Shown: one piece after another, positions 26,512-35,611 of the stretch
Layout of the letters: each line of letters begins with the position of its first letter
How positions within the stretch are numbered: the first letter of the stretch is position 1
Assembly (NCBI GenBank): GCA_903866825.1
Contig: CAIPPE010000069.1
Span: 1 to 43,741, forward strand
Source of the DNA: an uncultured Methylococcaceae bacterium
GTDB taxonomy: Bacteria > Pseudomonadota > Gammaproteobacteria > Methylococcales > Methylomonadaceae
DNA length: 43,741 nucleotides
Reading direction: 5' to 3'
Program-made: the position numbers and the translations under genes
The notes under the pieces: model-generated
What the model was told of the DNA's origin: nothing
Database searches by the model: none
Seen by the model: only the letters and a program-made list of their open reading frames with translations

Positions 26512-27261
26512 ATGAATTTAAAAGGCTTATTGTTAATCTCCTGCATAGGATTTTCATCTGCTCTATGGGCAGATCAACTGAGGGATTTAAAGCAACGCGT
26601 AGAACAAGGCGACGTAAATGCAGAAACTGATTTGGGTGTGGAATATGTTTTGGGTATTGATGTACCCAAAGACTATTCGCAAGCCTATAAATTGTTATCA
26701 ACCGCCGCTCAAAAAGGTAATAAATTAGCGCAGTACAATTTAGGCTTGATGTACGACCTAGGTGAAGGCGTGGTTTTAGACAGACAAATTGCGGCAAAAT
26801 GGTTTAAAAAGTCTGCAGAACAGGGTGATGTACCTGCACAATTTAAGTTAGGTTTAATGTATGCACACGGTGAAGGAGTTGTCAGACATTATGAAGAGGC
26901 TTTTAAGTGGTTTCATAAAGCAGCAGAACAAGGCCATACACTCTCACAAGTTAATTTAGGTTTAATGTATGTGCGTGGCGAAGGTGTCGCAAAAGACCTG
27001 GAAGAAGCATTTAAATGGTTTAAGACGTCTGCAGAAAAAGGTGACGTGATCGCTGAATATCATTTAGGTTTAAGTTATTTCGAAGGAGAAGGCGTTAAAA
27101 AGGATTTAAACGAAGCCTATTTCTGGCTGATACTCGCGGCTGCTCAGGGAGATGAACATGCCCAGGAATTAATCAACGAGCTTGAAGCTGAATTACCTGC
27201 TAAAGAAATAACCGCTTTACAAAAAAGAGCGTCTGAGTGGAACCTTAAGTTCTTAAAATAG
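26512..27261 (+). CDS. Exported Sel1-repeat (TPR-like) protein
   Basis: This 249-residue protein has a signal peptide (about 1-20, ending near LWA-DQ) and five consecutive Sel1 repeats of about 36 residues. Each has the form LGxxYxxGEGVxxDxxEAxKWFxxAAEQG. The clearest are the third and fourth (GLMYAHGEGVVRHYEEAFKW, GLMYVRGEGVAKDLEEAFKW). The C-terminus is a short helical tail. Sel1 repeats bind proteins; no catalytic residue is expected. AGG precedes the ATG. It lies in a small same-strand group with a lipoprotein on each side. Confidence 0.88.
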   Translation: MNLKGLLLISCIGFSSALWADQLRDLKQRVEQGDVNAETDLGVEYVLGIDVPKDYSQAYKLLSTAAQKGNKLAQYNLGLMYDLGEGVVLDRQIAAKWFKKSAEQGDVPAQFKLGLMYAHGEGVVRHYEEAFKWFHKAAEQGHTLSQVNLGLMYVRGEGVAKDLEEAFKWFKTSAEKGDVIAEYHLGLSYFEGEGVKKDLNEAYFWLILAAAQGDEHAQELINELEAELPAKEITALQKRASEWNLKFLK

Positions 27262-27295
27262 GGTCTCTACTCGAAACCTAACCGAGTTTAATTTA

Positions 27296-27940
27296 ATGAC
27301 ATCAAAACTTTCTCTTTTGGCATTTGTTTTCTTATTACTGAGTGGATGCACAGCACCGCCTCGATCAGTTATCGACATTTCATTGCCCTCTTTAACGCAG
27401 ATATCCAATGCTAATGAAATAGAAGTTTATATTAGTTCCTCTGAGGACAATCGGTTGTTTGAACCTCAATCTACCGATTTTAGTAACCCATCACTTAACC
27501 CGGACGCTGTGCAGGGAAACGACATTAACGCCCGAGCAATTGCCCGTAAAAGTGACAGTGATGGCAAAGGATTAGGTGACATTTTATTACCAGAAGGTAA
27601 AACCATAGAGTTTCTTATTAGTAGCGTTCTTAAACAAACATTGATAGCCAATGGATACAAAATTATTTCTGATAAAGATCTCATCACTGATAACACTTCA
27701 ATTGTGGATACCAAAATAGATAAATTTTGGGCCTGGATGAATCAAGGCTTACTGAATACAACAATAACCTCACAAATATCCACAAGTATCGTTTTTAAAA
27801 GTAGAAACAAAACAGATAAGATAACAACTTCAGTTAAACAATCTGATACTTACCAATCAGCATCAGATAGTAACTGGAAAGAAATTATTGAGAAAGCGTT
27901 AAATGAATACGCAGTTAAATTGAGCTCTCAACTCAAATAA
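27296..27940 (+). CDS. YajG-like lipoprotein
   Basis: This 214-residue protein has a lipobox (LLLSGC, Cys at 18). The layout resembles E. coli YajG: a proline-containing start, then a helix like IEFLISSVLKQTLIANGYKI, and a beta region ending in ALNEYAVKLSSQLK. The match is by pattern only and a different lipoprotein family remains possible. It follows the Sel1-repeat gene by 34 bases without a clear ribosome binding site (ATG after TTTAATTTA). Function is not known. Confidence 0.6.
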   Translation: MTSKLSLLAFVFLLLSGCTAPPRSVIDISLPSLTQISNANEIEVYISSSEDNRLFEPQSTDFSNPSLNPDAVQGNDINARAIARKSDSDGKGLGDILLPEGKTIEFLISSVLKQTLIANGYKIISDKDLITDNTSIVDTKIDKFWAWMNQGLLNTTITSQISTSIVFKSRNKTDKITTSVKQSDTYQSASDSNWKEIIEKALNEYAVKLSSQLK

Positions 27941-28144
27941 CCAGACTGATGAATAATGCGAAACCCCATTAGCCTCAGCTATCGAGGTGATGTTTTATAT
28001 GACCGCTTTTAAAACACGTCGATTGAGTTCTAGCATCCTCTGATGGTTCTCATACAGCTATTTCAGTTCTGCATGATATCGTTGGCTCAACCGACAGAAC
28101 TTTTCGCACATTAGCCGATTGTATTAATCGTAAGTTGAAAGGTT
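27941..28144 (+). other. Gene-free gap before the Rpn-type remnant
   Basis: No gene is supported. An open frame without an ATG at 28027-28209 reads protein-like (TDRTFRTLADCINRKLKGF) but matches nothing recognised. It may be eroded DNA from a former accessory gene. Confidence 0.3.
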
Positions 28145-28345
28145 TTGAAGAGTGTATTATCTTACAACGAAGCTATAGCAGTGACCGACACTGCCTATGC
28201 CGATGGTAAATTAGAGGGCAAGATTGAAGGTGAAAAAGAAAAAGCTCTTGAAGTCGCAAAAACGATGTTGGTTAAAGGTTTTGACCCCAACCTTATTGCT
28301 GAAATTACCCAATTATCCATAATGGTCATTGAAGCGTTGAAATAA
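28145..28345 (+). pseudogene. C-terminal remnant of an Rpn/PD-(D/E)XK transposase-nuclease
   Basis: Only about 66 codons remain, starting at a TTG. They encode the typical tail of Rpn-family putative transposases: an acidic and basic Gly-repeat linker (YADGKLEGKIEGEKEKALEVA), then a short helical domain (KTMLVKGFDPNLIAEITQLS). The nuclease domain that should precede it is missing; upstream frames are closed by stops. It is therefore probably a truncated relic rather than a working gene. Assignment is from the tail pattern only. Confidence 0.6.
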
Positions 28346-28525
28346 ATGAACCACTGAAAGAGGCAGGGTCAGTTAATTCACTCGCAATACAGCCAGTCGT
28401 CTTGAGGTAATAACATTGAATCGAGAAATATCGAAGTTATCAAATCCTCGATTACGTTTTAATCCATCGAGGCTACTTGCTGTACTGTTCTTATCATAAC
28501 TCTCTCATAATAACCATCTATCTAT

Positions 28526-28553
28526 TTGACTTTTATATTAAAAATCATATGAT
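28526..28553 (+). promoter_or_regulatory. Sigma-70-type promoter of the YjjJ-like gene
   Basis: TTGACT (28526-28531) and TATGAT (28548-28553) are spaced by 16 bases and lie about 30 bases before the start codon. The -10 box is part of a palindrome, ATCATATGAT (28544-28553), which could let the gene's own helix-turn-helix protein repress it. Confidence 0.5.
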
Positions 28554-28585
28554 ATTCTTATCAAAACTATAATAATAACTTGTTT

Positions 28586-29890
28586 ATGCGGCCAAAAAAT
28601 AGTTCAGCACGTGAAAGACTGGATGCTGTCATGCTACAAACAGGGCTCGCTTCAGCAATAACCCTCAGTGAAAAACTAGATGTTAGTGTTCCAACCTTAC
28701 ACCGCATACTTCATGAGCGCGGCGATCAAATTGTCCGCTTGGGCTCAACCAAACAGGCCCGGTTTGCATTGCGTCGCGTATTACGAGGAAAAAAGACCCC
28801 TATCCCGATCTATCTGATTAACGCATCTGGGCAAGGGACTCAGGTTTGCATTTTAGATCTAATGGCGCCTGCGGGTTCACTCTTGCAACTACAACCATTA
28901 GGATTACCGACTGATGCAGACTATGCGAACGGCGTTTGGGATGGTTTGCCTTATCCGCTTTACGATATGCGCCCTCAAGGTTATTTAGGACGTATTTTTG
29001 CAAGACAAGTCGCTCAATATCTTGATGTACCAACCGACCCTGAACGGTGGTCTGATGATCATATTGTCGATGTATTAAGTCGCCTGGGTGCAGATACGCC
29101 GGGCAATCTGATTGTGGGGGATGATGCTTACACGCTCTGGCTTCAAGCAGTATCAACGCCTTTCTCTTCGGCAATTAAAGAAGATGAAGAGGCAGAGTAC
29201 TATCCTCGCTTGGCGAACAAAGCAGTCGCTTTAATAGGCATAGGCTCCAGTGCCGGTGGAGAATTTCCAAAATTTACCACGCAGAGAGAACTAGCCGGAA
29301 GCAACACTCCGCACGTGATTGTTAAGTTTTCGGGTGCTGATGACTCTACCCCATTGCGGCGATGGTCGGATTTATTGGTTTGCGAACACTTGGCTTTGCA
29401 AACGCTTCGAACACAAACCGAATTGTTAGCCGCTAATAGCCGAATACTGATGTCTGAAGGTCGAACCTTTCTTGAGGTCGAGCGCTTTGATCGATGGGGT
29501 CAATGGGGTCGATTACCGCTTATTTCCTTAGCCAGTTTGGACGCTGCCTTTATTGCCCCGGGTAATGCTGATTGGCCGCTAGTGATTAAAAAATTGGTCA
29601 GTTTGGGTATGGGAGCCAAAATCTTAGTGCAAGAGGTGCTAATTTTATGGTGGTTCGGTCGCTTAATAGGTAATACCGATATGCACCTGGGCAATCTATC
29701 CTTTCAATTAAATCAAGGTGCAGATCAAGCGGCTAATTTATGCTTAGCCCCCGCATACGATATGTTGCCTATGCTCTACGCGCCGTTATCCGGTGGCGAA
29801 GTGCCCGTTCGGGAGTTTATCGGTGCCTTACCGTTACCTCAGCAAACGGAGGCGTGGCAAATAGCGTATACCGCAGCAATTTCTTTCTGA
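28586..29890 (+). CDS. yjjJ: YjjJ-like HipA kinase with HTH, truncated by an in-frame TGA
   Basis: As written it encodes about 434 residues from ATG 28586 (a TTG at 28580 is possible). The N-terminal part is a helix-turn-helix (LSEKLDVSVPTLHRILHERG). The rest is a HipA-like Ser/Thr kinase: PHVIVKFSG with the ATP-binding Lys, NTDMHLGNLSF with the catalytic loop, and APAYDMLPM with the metal-binding Asp. The HTH-kinase fusion is the YjjJ layout, a single-gene relative of HipBA without a separate antitoxin. After TGA 29888-29890 the same frame stays open for 32 more codons (ELASQDERISVSFRDICRRN and on) to TAA 29987-29989. A strong terminator starts at 29992. The stop thus looks like a nonsense mutation that trims the last helices. 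Confidence 0.85.
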   Translation: MRPKNSSARERLDAVMLQTGLASAITLSEKLDVSVPTLHRILHERGDQIVRLGSTKQARFALRRVLRGKKTPIPIYLINASGQGTQVCILDLMAPAGSLLQLQPLGLPTDADYANGVWDGLPYPLYDMRPQGYLGRIFARQVAQYLDVPTDPERWSDDHIVDVLSRLGADTPGNLIVGDDAYTLWLQAVSTPFSSAIKEDEEAEYYPRLANKAVALIGIGSSAGGEFPKFTTQRELAGSNTPHVIVKFSGADDSTPLRRWSDLLVCEHLALQTLRTQTELLAANSRILMSEGRTFLEVERFDRWGQWGRLPLISLASLDAAFIAPGNADWPLVIKKLVSLGMGAKILVQEVLILWWFGRLIGNTDMHLGNLSFQLNQGADQAANLCLAPAYDMLPMLYAPLSGGEVPVREFIGALPLPQQTEAWQIAYTAAISF

Positions 29891-29991
29891 GAGCTTGCCA
29901 GTCAGGATGAACGTATTAGCGTGTCATTTAGAGACATCTGTAGAAGGAATCAGGAGCAGTTAGTTCAACTGCAATCCAGGTTGATTTAAAC

Positions 29992-30018
29992 TGGCATGCC
30001 CACGATATGGGCATGCCA
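29992..30018. terminator. Bidirectional terminator between yjjJ-like and manB genes
   Basis: TGGCATGCCCA (29992-30002) pairs perfectly with TGGGCATGCCA (30008-30018), loop 5 bases. It begins 2 bases after the second stop codon of the YjjJ-like frame and ends 12 bases before the manB stop codon, so it can serve both convergent genes. Confidence 0.8.
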
Positions 30019-30030
30019 TGATGAATAAAA

Positions 30031-31416
30031 CTACAGCAGTAACCCTAAAATCTCATCGGTCTTTTCTTGCATTAATGCTTCATTACCGCGTGATTCCACA
30101 TTTAAGCGTACTAAGGGTTCTGTATTTGAGCAGCGTAAATTAAAGCGCCATTCGCCAAACTCCATGCTTAGGCCATCGGTATAATCAACGACTTCTGCAA
30201 GCGCTTCATAATGCTGTTTAACTTTTTCTATGGCTGCCGCAGGGTTTTCAATAGTGCGGTTAATTTCACCACTGGCTGGAAAGAGTTGCATTCTTTCATC
30301 GACCAGTTGCGACAAGGATTTGCCGCTTTTACTGATCAGTGCAACCACCAATAACCAGGGGATCATGCCACTATCGCAGTATGAAAAGTCTCTAAAATAA
30401 TGATGGGCGCTCATCTCACCTCCATAAATAGCATCTTCTAAGCGCATTCTTTCTTTGATAAATGCATGACCGGTTTTACTTTGTACGGCGGTTCCAGAAA
30501 GATGACTGATAATATCAATGGTATTCCAGGTTAAACGGGGATCATGAACAATCTTTGAACCTGGGTTTTGGATCAGGAAGGCTTCTGCCAGTAAGCCAAC
30601 GATGTAATAACCTTCTATGAACCGGCCAGTTTCATCAAATAAAAAACAGCGATCAAAATCACCGTCCCAGGCAATACCCAAGTCGGCTTTATGTGCATTG
30701 ATTGCATTAATGGTGCTATCACGATTTTCTGGCAACAAAGGATTAGGAATCCCATGTGGGAAATGACCATCGGGCTCATGATTAACCTTAATAAACTCCA
30801 AAGCCGTCACATTTGCTTTTTTAAAGGCCGCTTCTAACCAATCAATCACATGTCCAGCAGCGCCATTACCCGCATTAACCACTATCTTTAAAGGCGTTAA
30901 AGCAGCCGTATCAATATAGCTCAATAAATGTTCTGTATAAGCGTCTGCGATAGAAATAGGGAATACACGTCCCCGTTCTGCAACAGGTGCATCAAAGTTG
31001 TTAGCTTCTGCCAATAATTTAATATCATTTAAGCCGGTATCACCACTCACCGGCTTACTTTGCTCACGAACCAGTTTCATGCCATTGAAGTCTTTTGGGT
31101 TATGACTGGCAGTCACCATAATGCCGCCATCCATCGGTTCATAACCGTCTTTATACGCAAAAGTAGCATAGTAAACTTCTTCAGTCCCGGACAAGCCAAT
31201 GTCAAAAACATCCACCCCTGCATCTTGCAATCCTCTTGAGACGGCTTCTGCAAGTTCATTACTTGAAAGGCGTATATCCCGCCCGACAATAACCCGCTTT
31301 GGACCTATTTTTTCTGCATAGGCTCTACCAATGCGATAGGCAATATCAACATTTATCTCGTCAGGAATTCGGCCACGAATATCGTAGGCTTTAAAACAGC
31401 TTAGTAATTGAGTCAT
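30031..31416 (-). CDS. manB: Phosphomannomutase (ManB/CpsG)
   Basis: This 461-residue alpha-D-phosphohexomutase converts mannose-6-phosphate to mannose-1-phosphate for GDP-mannose and polysaccharide synthesis. It tracks E. coli ManB/CpsG along its length: [14 protein letters not shown] at the start, phosphoserine loop [11 protein letters not shown] (S104), metal loop [14 protein letters not shown], sugar-binding [13 protein letters not shown] and C-terminal phosphate-binding [19 protein letters not shown]. Length is normal. No strong ribosome binding site is seen before the ATG. The gene stands alone on the reverse strand and is divergent from the MscK-type channel gene. Dual activity on glucose phosphates is possible. 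Confidence 0.95.
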   Translation of the reverse strand: MTQLLSCFKAYDIRGRIPDEINVDIAYRIGRAYAEKIGPKRVIVGRDIRLSSNELAEAVSRGLQDAGVDVFDIGLSGTEEVYYATFAYKDGYEPMDGGIMVTASHNPKDFNGMKLVREQSKPVSGDTGLNDIKLLAEANNFDAPVAERGRVFPISIADAYTEHLLSYIDTAALTPLKIVVNAGNGAAGHVIDWLEAAFKKANVTALEFIKVNHEPDGHFPHGIPNPLLPENRDSTINAINAHKADLGIAWDGDFDRCFLFDETGRFIEGYYIVGLLAEAFLIQNPGSKIVHDPRLTWNTIDIISHLSGTAVQSKTGHAFIKERMRLEDAIYGGEMSAHHYFRDFSYCDSGMIPWLLVVALISKSGKSLSQLVDERMQLFPASGEINRTIENPAAAIEKVKQHYEALAEVVDYTDGLSMEFGEWRFNLRCSNTEPLVRLNVESRGNEALMQEKTDEILGLLL

Positions 31417-31541
31417 AAGTAGGCTATTGTGTTAAATTTATCACAGACCATTCAGCCTGTATTGAGTTAAGAGCTGTTATTCTATGTAATTTGATTTATT
31501 ACTTCAAACTTATCTGTTTGTTATGTTTGTCTTCTGTATTA

Positions 31542-34500
31542 ATGTATATGAAAAAACTGAATCATTCTATTACCCATACCGAGCTGAGTCACGTAGTAGT
31601 ATTGCTAGTAATGCTGTTTTGCGTCTCAGATAAAGTACCCGCTAAAACAGCAGTTTCAACTAATATTCAAAATAGTGACTTAATTGAAATTACATCAAAA
31701 ACACTTGATGCCAAGATTGAGTCTATTAACTCCCGAAAAGGCCTGGATGACCCGTTTAAATCAAAAGTCCTGTCAATTTATCAGTCTGCTCAGGATAATT
31801 TAAGCAGTAATGAAAGTTATAAAACTAAAACCGAGCTGTTTAATCAAGCGATTAAAACAGCTCCAGAAGCCATTAAACAACATTTAAAAGACATTGATCA
31901 ACTGCTGACTAAAATATCAAAACAAAAGCTGGAAGACTTTAACAGAATTTCAACTGATGAATTAATTCAAAGAGAGATTCTTGAAAAAAGAAAAGCGAGC
32001 ACCCTCGATGATCAGCTGAAAAAACTGGACAATGAACTGAATCTGCAACAATCACGTCCACAACTCATTCGTGAGGAGATGGTTGTTGCAAAGCAGGATA
32101 TAGAAAGTACCCAGAAAAAAATAGCAGCCCCCGTTAATAAAGCTTTATCAAAGCTGGAAGCTGAAGCCTCTCTCATTAACTTAAAAACGCTCATTGACTC
32201 GCGTTCAGCAGAATTACACATGCTAGATATTGAAGCGATGAGCAATCCCGCTAGAGTGGAATTACTGAAAGCCGAATACAAATTGCTGGACCTTCAGAAA
32301 AATGCGATCGTTCCCATTATTAACGCAATTCAAAATATATTAACCGAAAGACGTGAGCAGGATGCCAAAAATATTCAGGAAGCGCTCAGTCAGGCTGAAA
32401 AGGAGCTATCTGGAAAACATCTCACTATCCAGACCATAACACGAGAAAATATTCAATATACACGTGACTTACAAGCCATTAATGTCAAAATTGAAAGTTA
32501 TACAGATCAAAAAGCCAGGATTGATACAGCAGCCAACCAAATCGATGAGGATTTTAAAAGTGCCCAAAGAAAAATCAGTCTGGCAGGTTTAAGTCCCGAA
32601 TTAGGCAAGGTTCTGCGTGAACAACGTAGAAGTCTGGCAACCCCGGATCAATTAACGCAACAATCCGAAGCTATTCAAAACGAAACGGCTTTAACAAGCC
32701 TTGAAGAGTTTAATATCGAAGATAAACTAAAAAAACTGAATGATATTGATGAATATCTTCGACAAATTATGGACCAACAGGTTGATCATAAGCTTCCCAC
32801 TGAATCAAGGATGATGATTCAGGCTGAATTAAGGGTATTACTTAATAATCAGAAAGAACTCTTAAATAAACTGGTATTTGATTACACTACTTTTCTGAAA
32901 ACTTTGGGTGATTTTGATTTCTCCAGACAACAAATGCTTATTCACGCCAATAAGTTTGCCATCTATCTGGATGAAAATTTATTATGGGTAAAAAGCTCTG
33001 ACCCTCTTAACTGGGATACCCTCGGGAACTTATTGTCATCAGTAGAGTGGCTGTTATCACCGTCAAACTGGTTAGGTTTAATCAAGGATGCCTCAAAAAT
33101 AATCCTGTTTAATCCGCTTTTTCTGTTTATTGGCACACTCTTATCGATAGGGTTGTTAATCAGCGCTAATTGGGCTAAACAACATCTTTCAGATATTTTT
33201 GATAATACCAAGAGGGAATATTCTGAAAGTTTCTTTCATACTTTACAGGCTTTAACCTATAAACTGATTGTCGTTTTACCCATCCCTTTCATTAGCTATT
33301 ATTTCGGTTGGATAATAAATAAAAATATCCATGTTGCCGATTTTACTAGAGCGATAGGTGAAGGTTTAAAAACGGCTTCAATCTCATTACTCTTCCTACA
33401 GTTTTTTTACCATTTGTTTTCAATTGACGGCATTGCTTTTAAGTATTTCCAATGGCAAAAAAGTAATATCAGCTTATTACGAAAACAAATACATTGGCTA
33501 CGGTTTGTCGCGGTCATAACGACATTTATTATTACCAGTACCTCAACATCAAAGTATTCAGTCTACAGCGATAACCTGGGGCGTCTGGCATTCATCCTAA
33601 GCATGATTGCTATGGCTGTTTTTTGGGGAAGACTCCTTAATCCAACAACAGGTCTGGTAAAAACCCATATAAAGATTGATAATAAAAGTTGGATAACTCA
33701 ATTACGATATGTTTGGTATCCTGCAATTTATGGGGTCCCGCTAATTCTTATCGGTTTTGCAATTGCGGGTTACTATTTAAGTGCCCTGCAACTACAGGGG
33801 CAAATTATCAGCTCAATGCGAATCATTTTTTTAGCGGTCTTTATCCATGAAATTGTGGTGCATTGGCTGACTTTAGTGAATCGGCAATTAGCCATAAAGA
33901 ACGCGCTTCAAAAAAGAAAAGCTCAGGAAATTATTGATAAGCAATCGCCATCAGGCGGTGAAGACCCTGTCATACACCTGCCACAAGAACTCATTGATAT
34001 TCCGAAAATAAATGCTCAAACTACCCGCTTACTTAACCTGTTCGTAAGTTTAAGTTTGATTGTTGGCTTTTGGATTATCTGGAAAAATATTTTGCCTGCG
34101 TTTTCTTTCCTGGATAACTATGTACTCTGGCAACACCTCGTTATAGTCGATGATCAGAAAAGCTATGAACCTATCACCTTGAGTCATCTGCTGATAGCTG
34201 GCCTATATCTGTTTATTGTTATAGTTTCTGTAAGAAATTTTTCAGGTGTCATGGAGGTACTTGTATTTAGACGTTTGGCTATCGAAGCGGGTAGCCGTTA
34301 TGCCGTTAATCAATTAGCCAACTATACCCTGGTTACTATAGGTTTTATTAGTATAGCCAATGAATTAGGCGGAAGCTGGTCTCAGGTTCAATGGTTAGTG
34401 GCTGCGCTCAGTGTTGGTTTGGGCTTTGGTTTGCAAGAAATCTTTGCAAATCTGGTTTCGGGTATTATTTTGCTATTTGAACGCCCCATACGTGTGAGCG

Positions 34501-34994
34501 ATACCGTTACCATTGGTGATATTACTGGCAAAGTCAGTCGCATTCAAATGCGTGCAACGACCTTGGTCGATGCCGATCAAAAAGAACATGTCGTACCCAA
34601 TAAAACTTTTATTACCAGCCAGCTAGTCAACTGGAGCTTATCCGATGCCATAACGCGCGTAGTGATTCCTGTGGGTATTGCTTATGACTCTGACGTTGAG
34701 TTAGCGCATCGAGTCATGATGGAAACTGTATTATCAACACCATTAGTGCTGACTGATCCACCGCCCAGTGTTTTTATCGTGGGCTTTGGTGATAATGCGC
34801 TTTTATTCTCAATTCGAATTTTTGTCGGTGAAGTGGCTAATAGATTACCTGTAAGTCATGCTGTTCTGCTAAGACTAGAAAAAGCCTTACGTGAGCATAA
34901 TATAAACATCCCATTTCCTCAACAGGATATCCATATCCGCTCAGTGGCCAACGACAATCTTAATATAATGAACCCTTACGCTAATACTAATTGA
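31542..34994 (+). CDS. mscK: MscK/KefA-type large mechanosensitive channel
   Basis: This protein of about 1150 residues matches the MscK/MscM size class. An ATG at 31542 (or 31548) gives a signal peptide (MKKLNHSITH then VVVLLVMLFCV). A TTG at 31491 could add 17 residues. Residues about 50-470 form a long periplasmic coiled-coil region. A block of about ten membrane segments follows. The C-terminal MscS core has SVGLGFGLQEIFANLVSGI, FERPIRVSDTVTIGDITG, and VPNKTFITSQLVNWSL, closest to MscK. The end (PFPQQDIHIRS) is intact. It opens under membrane tension in hypo-osmotic shock. It is convergent with the flavin reductase gene and they share a hairpin. Confidence 0.9.
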   Translation: MYMKKLNHSITHTELSHVVVLLVMLFCVSDKVPAKTAVSTNIQNSDLIEITSKTLDAKIESINSRKGLDDPFKSKVLSIYQSAQDNLSSNESYKTKTELFNQAIKTAPEAIKQHLKDIDQLLTKISKQKLEDFNRISTDELIQREILEKRKASTLDDQLKKLDNELNLQQSRPQLIREEMVVAKQDIESTQKKIAAPVNKALSKLEAEASLINLKTLIDSRSAELHMLDIEAMSNPARVELLKAEYKLLDLQKNAIVPIINAIQNILTERREQDAKNIQEALSQAEKELSGKHLTIQTITRENIQYTRDLQAINVKIESYTDQKARIDTAANQIDEDFKSAQRKISLAGLSPELGKVLREQRRSLATPDQLTQQSEAIQNETALTSLEEFNIEDKLKKLNDIDEYLRQIMDQQVDHKLPTESRMMIQAELRVLLNNQKELLNKLVFDYTTFLKTLGDFDFSRQQMLIHANKFAIYLDENLLWVKSSDPLNWDTLGNLLSSVEWLLSPSNWLGLIKDASKIILFNPLFLFIGTLLSIGLLISANWAKQHLSDIFDNTKREYSESFFHTLQALTYKLIVVLPIPFISYYFGWIINKNIHVADFTRAIGEGLKTASISLLFLQFFYHLFSIDGIAFKYFQWQKSNISLLRKQIHWLRFVAVITTFIITSTSTSKYSVYSDNLGRLAFILSMIAMAVFWGRLLNPTTGLVKTHIKIDNKSWITQLRYVWYPAIYGVPLILIGFAIAGYYLSALQLQGQIISSMRIIFLAVFIHEIVVHWLTLVNRQLAIKNALQKRKAQEIIDKQSPSGGEDPVIHLPQELIDIPKINAQTTRLLNLFVSLSLIVGFWIIWKNILPAFSFLDNYVLWQHLVIVDDQKSYEPITLSHLLIAGLYLFIVIVSVRNFSGVMEVLVFRRLAIEAGSRYAVNQLANYTLVTIGFISIANELGGSWSQVQWLVAALSVGLGFGLQEIFANLVSGIILLFERPIRVSDTVTIGDITGKVSRIQMRATTLVDADQKEHVVPNKTFITSQLVNWSLSDAITRVVIPVGIAYDSDVELAHRVMMETVLSTPLVLTDPPPSVFIVGFGDNALLFSIRIFVGEVANRLPVSHAVLLRLEKALREHNINIPFPQQDIHIRSVANDNLNIMNPYANTN

Positions 34995-35013
34995 TTAAAA
35001 AAGGGGGCGAGTT

Positions 35014-35046
35014 ACAGATAACATCTTGATAGGTGATGTTATCTGT
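35014..35046. terminator. Bidirectional terminator between mscK and the flavin reductase gene
   Basis: ACAGATAACATC (35014-35025) pairs perfectly with GATGTTATCTGT (35035-35046) across a 9-base loop. It lies 20 bases after the mscK stop codon and 13 before the reverse-strand stop, so it can serve both genes. Confidence 0.75.
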
Positions 35047-35059
35047 GATCAAGAGTGAA

Positions 35060-35545
35060 CTAGACTTCTGCTAGTTTTCTATAAGCGCCAGAATAATATA
35101 ACAATGGCGCATTTGAACGACAGATCGATTCTTCAACTTCACCAATAATAACCCAATGAGTACCCACTAAAACCTTATTAACCACCTTGCAAGACAGAGA
35201 CATAAGGCTGTCATTTAAAACAGGAGCCCCATTTACACTCGCGCTCCAGTTGACATTGTCAAAGCGTTCTTGCTGACTGCAACCACCCGCAAACTGATTA
35301 GATACTTCTTGTTGATCAACGGTTAACACATTCACTGCAAAATGTTCACTTTCCTGAATACCTACTCCGGTATCAGCTGCCTGATTAATACACACCAAAA
35401 CCTGGGGAGGATTAACTGAAACACTTGAAAATGCTGTCACGGTCATGCCTTGAACGCCAAATTTCTCGGATTGTGTAGTTACTACCGTAACACCACTTGC
35501 CCACAGTTGTAGCGCCTTTTTGAAATCATCAACACTTACAGCCAT
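35060..35545 (-). CDS. Flavin reductase-like domain protein (FMN-binding)
   Basis: This 161-residue protein has the single split-barrel flavin-binding domain of the HpaC/RutF-type flavin reductases. Characteristic pieces are LWASGVTVVTTQSEKFGVQG, MTVTAFSSVSVNPPQVLVC and HFAVNVLTVDQQEVSNQFA. Such enzymes supply reduced flavin to a partner monooxygenase. No monooxygenase gene is adjacent, so the partner is unknown. The length is typical. recQ lies upstream on the same strand after 66 bases, but shared function is not obvious. Confidence 0.9.
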   Translation of the reverse strand: MAVSVDDFKKALQLWASGVTVVTTQSEKFGVQGMTVTAFSSVSVNPPQVLVCINQAADTGVGIQESEHFAVNVLTVDQQEVSNQFAGGCSQQERFDNVNWSASVNGAPVLNDSLMSLSCKVVNKVLVGTHWVIIGEVEESICRSNAPLLYYSGAYRKLAEV

Positions 35546-35611
35546 TTATTTCTCCAGTTAATTTATTTATCTGTTTGATATGGTACATCACAACAGCGGG
35601 GTTGTTAAGAA

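Noticed and set aside
28027-28209. A 60-codon open stretch with protein-like sequence before the Rpn remnant
   Set aside because: It has no start codon, lies in a different frame from the remnant and matches no family I recognise.
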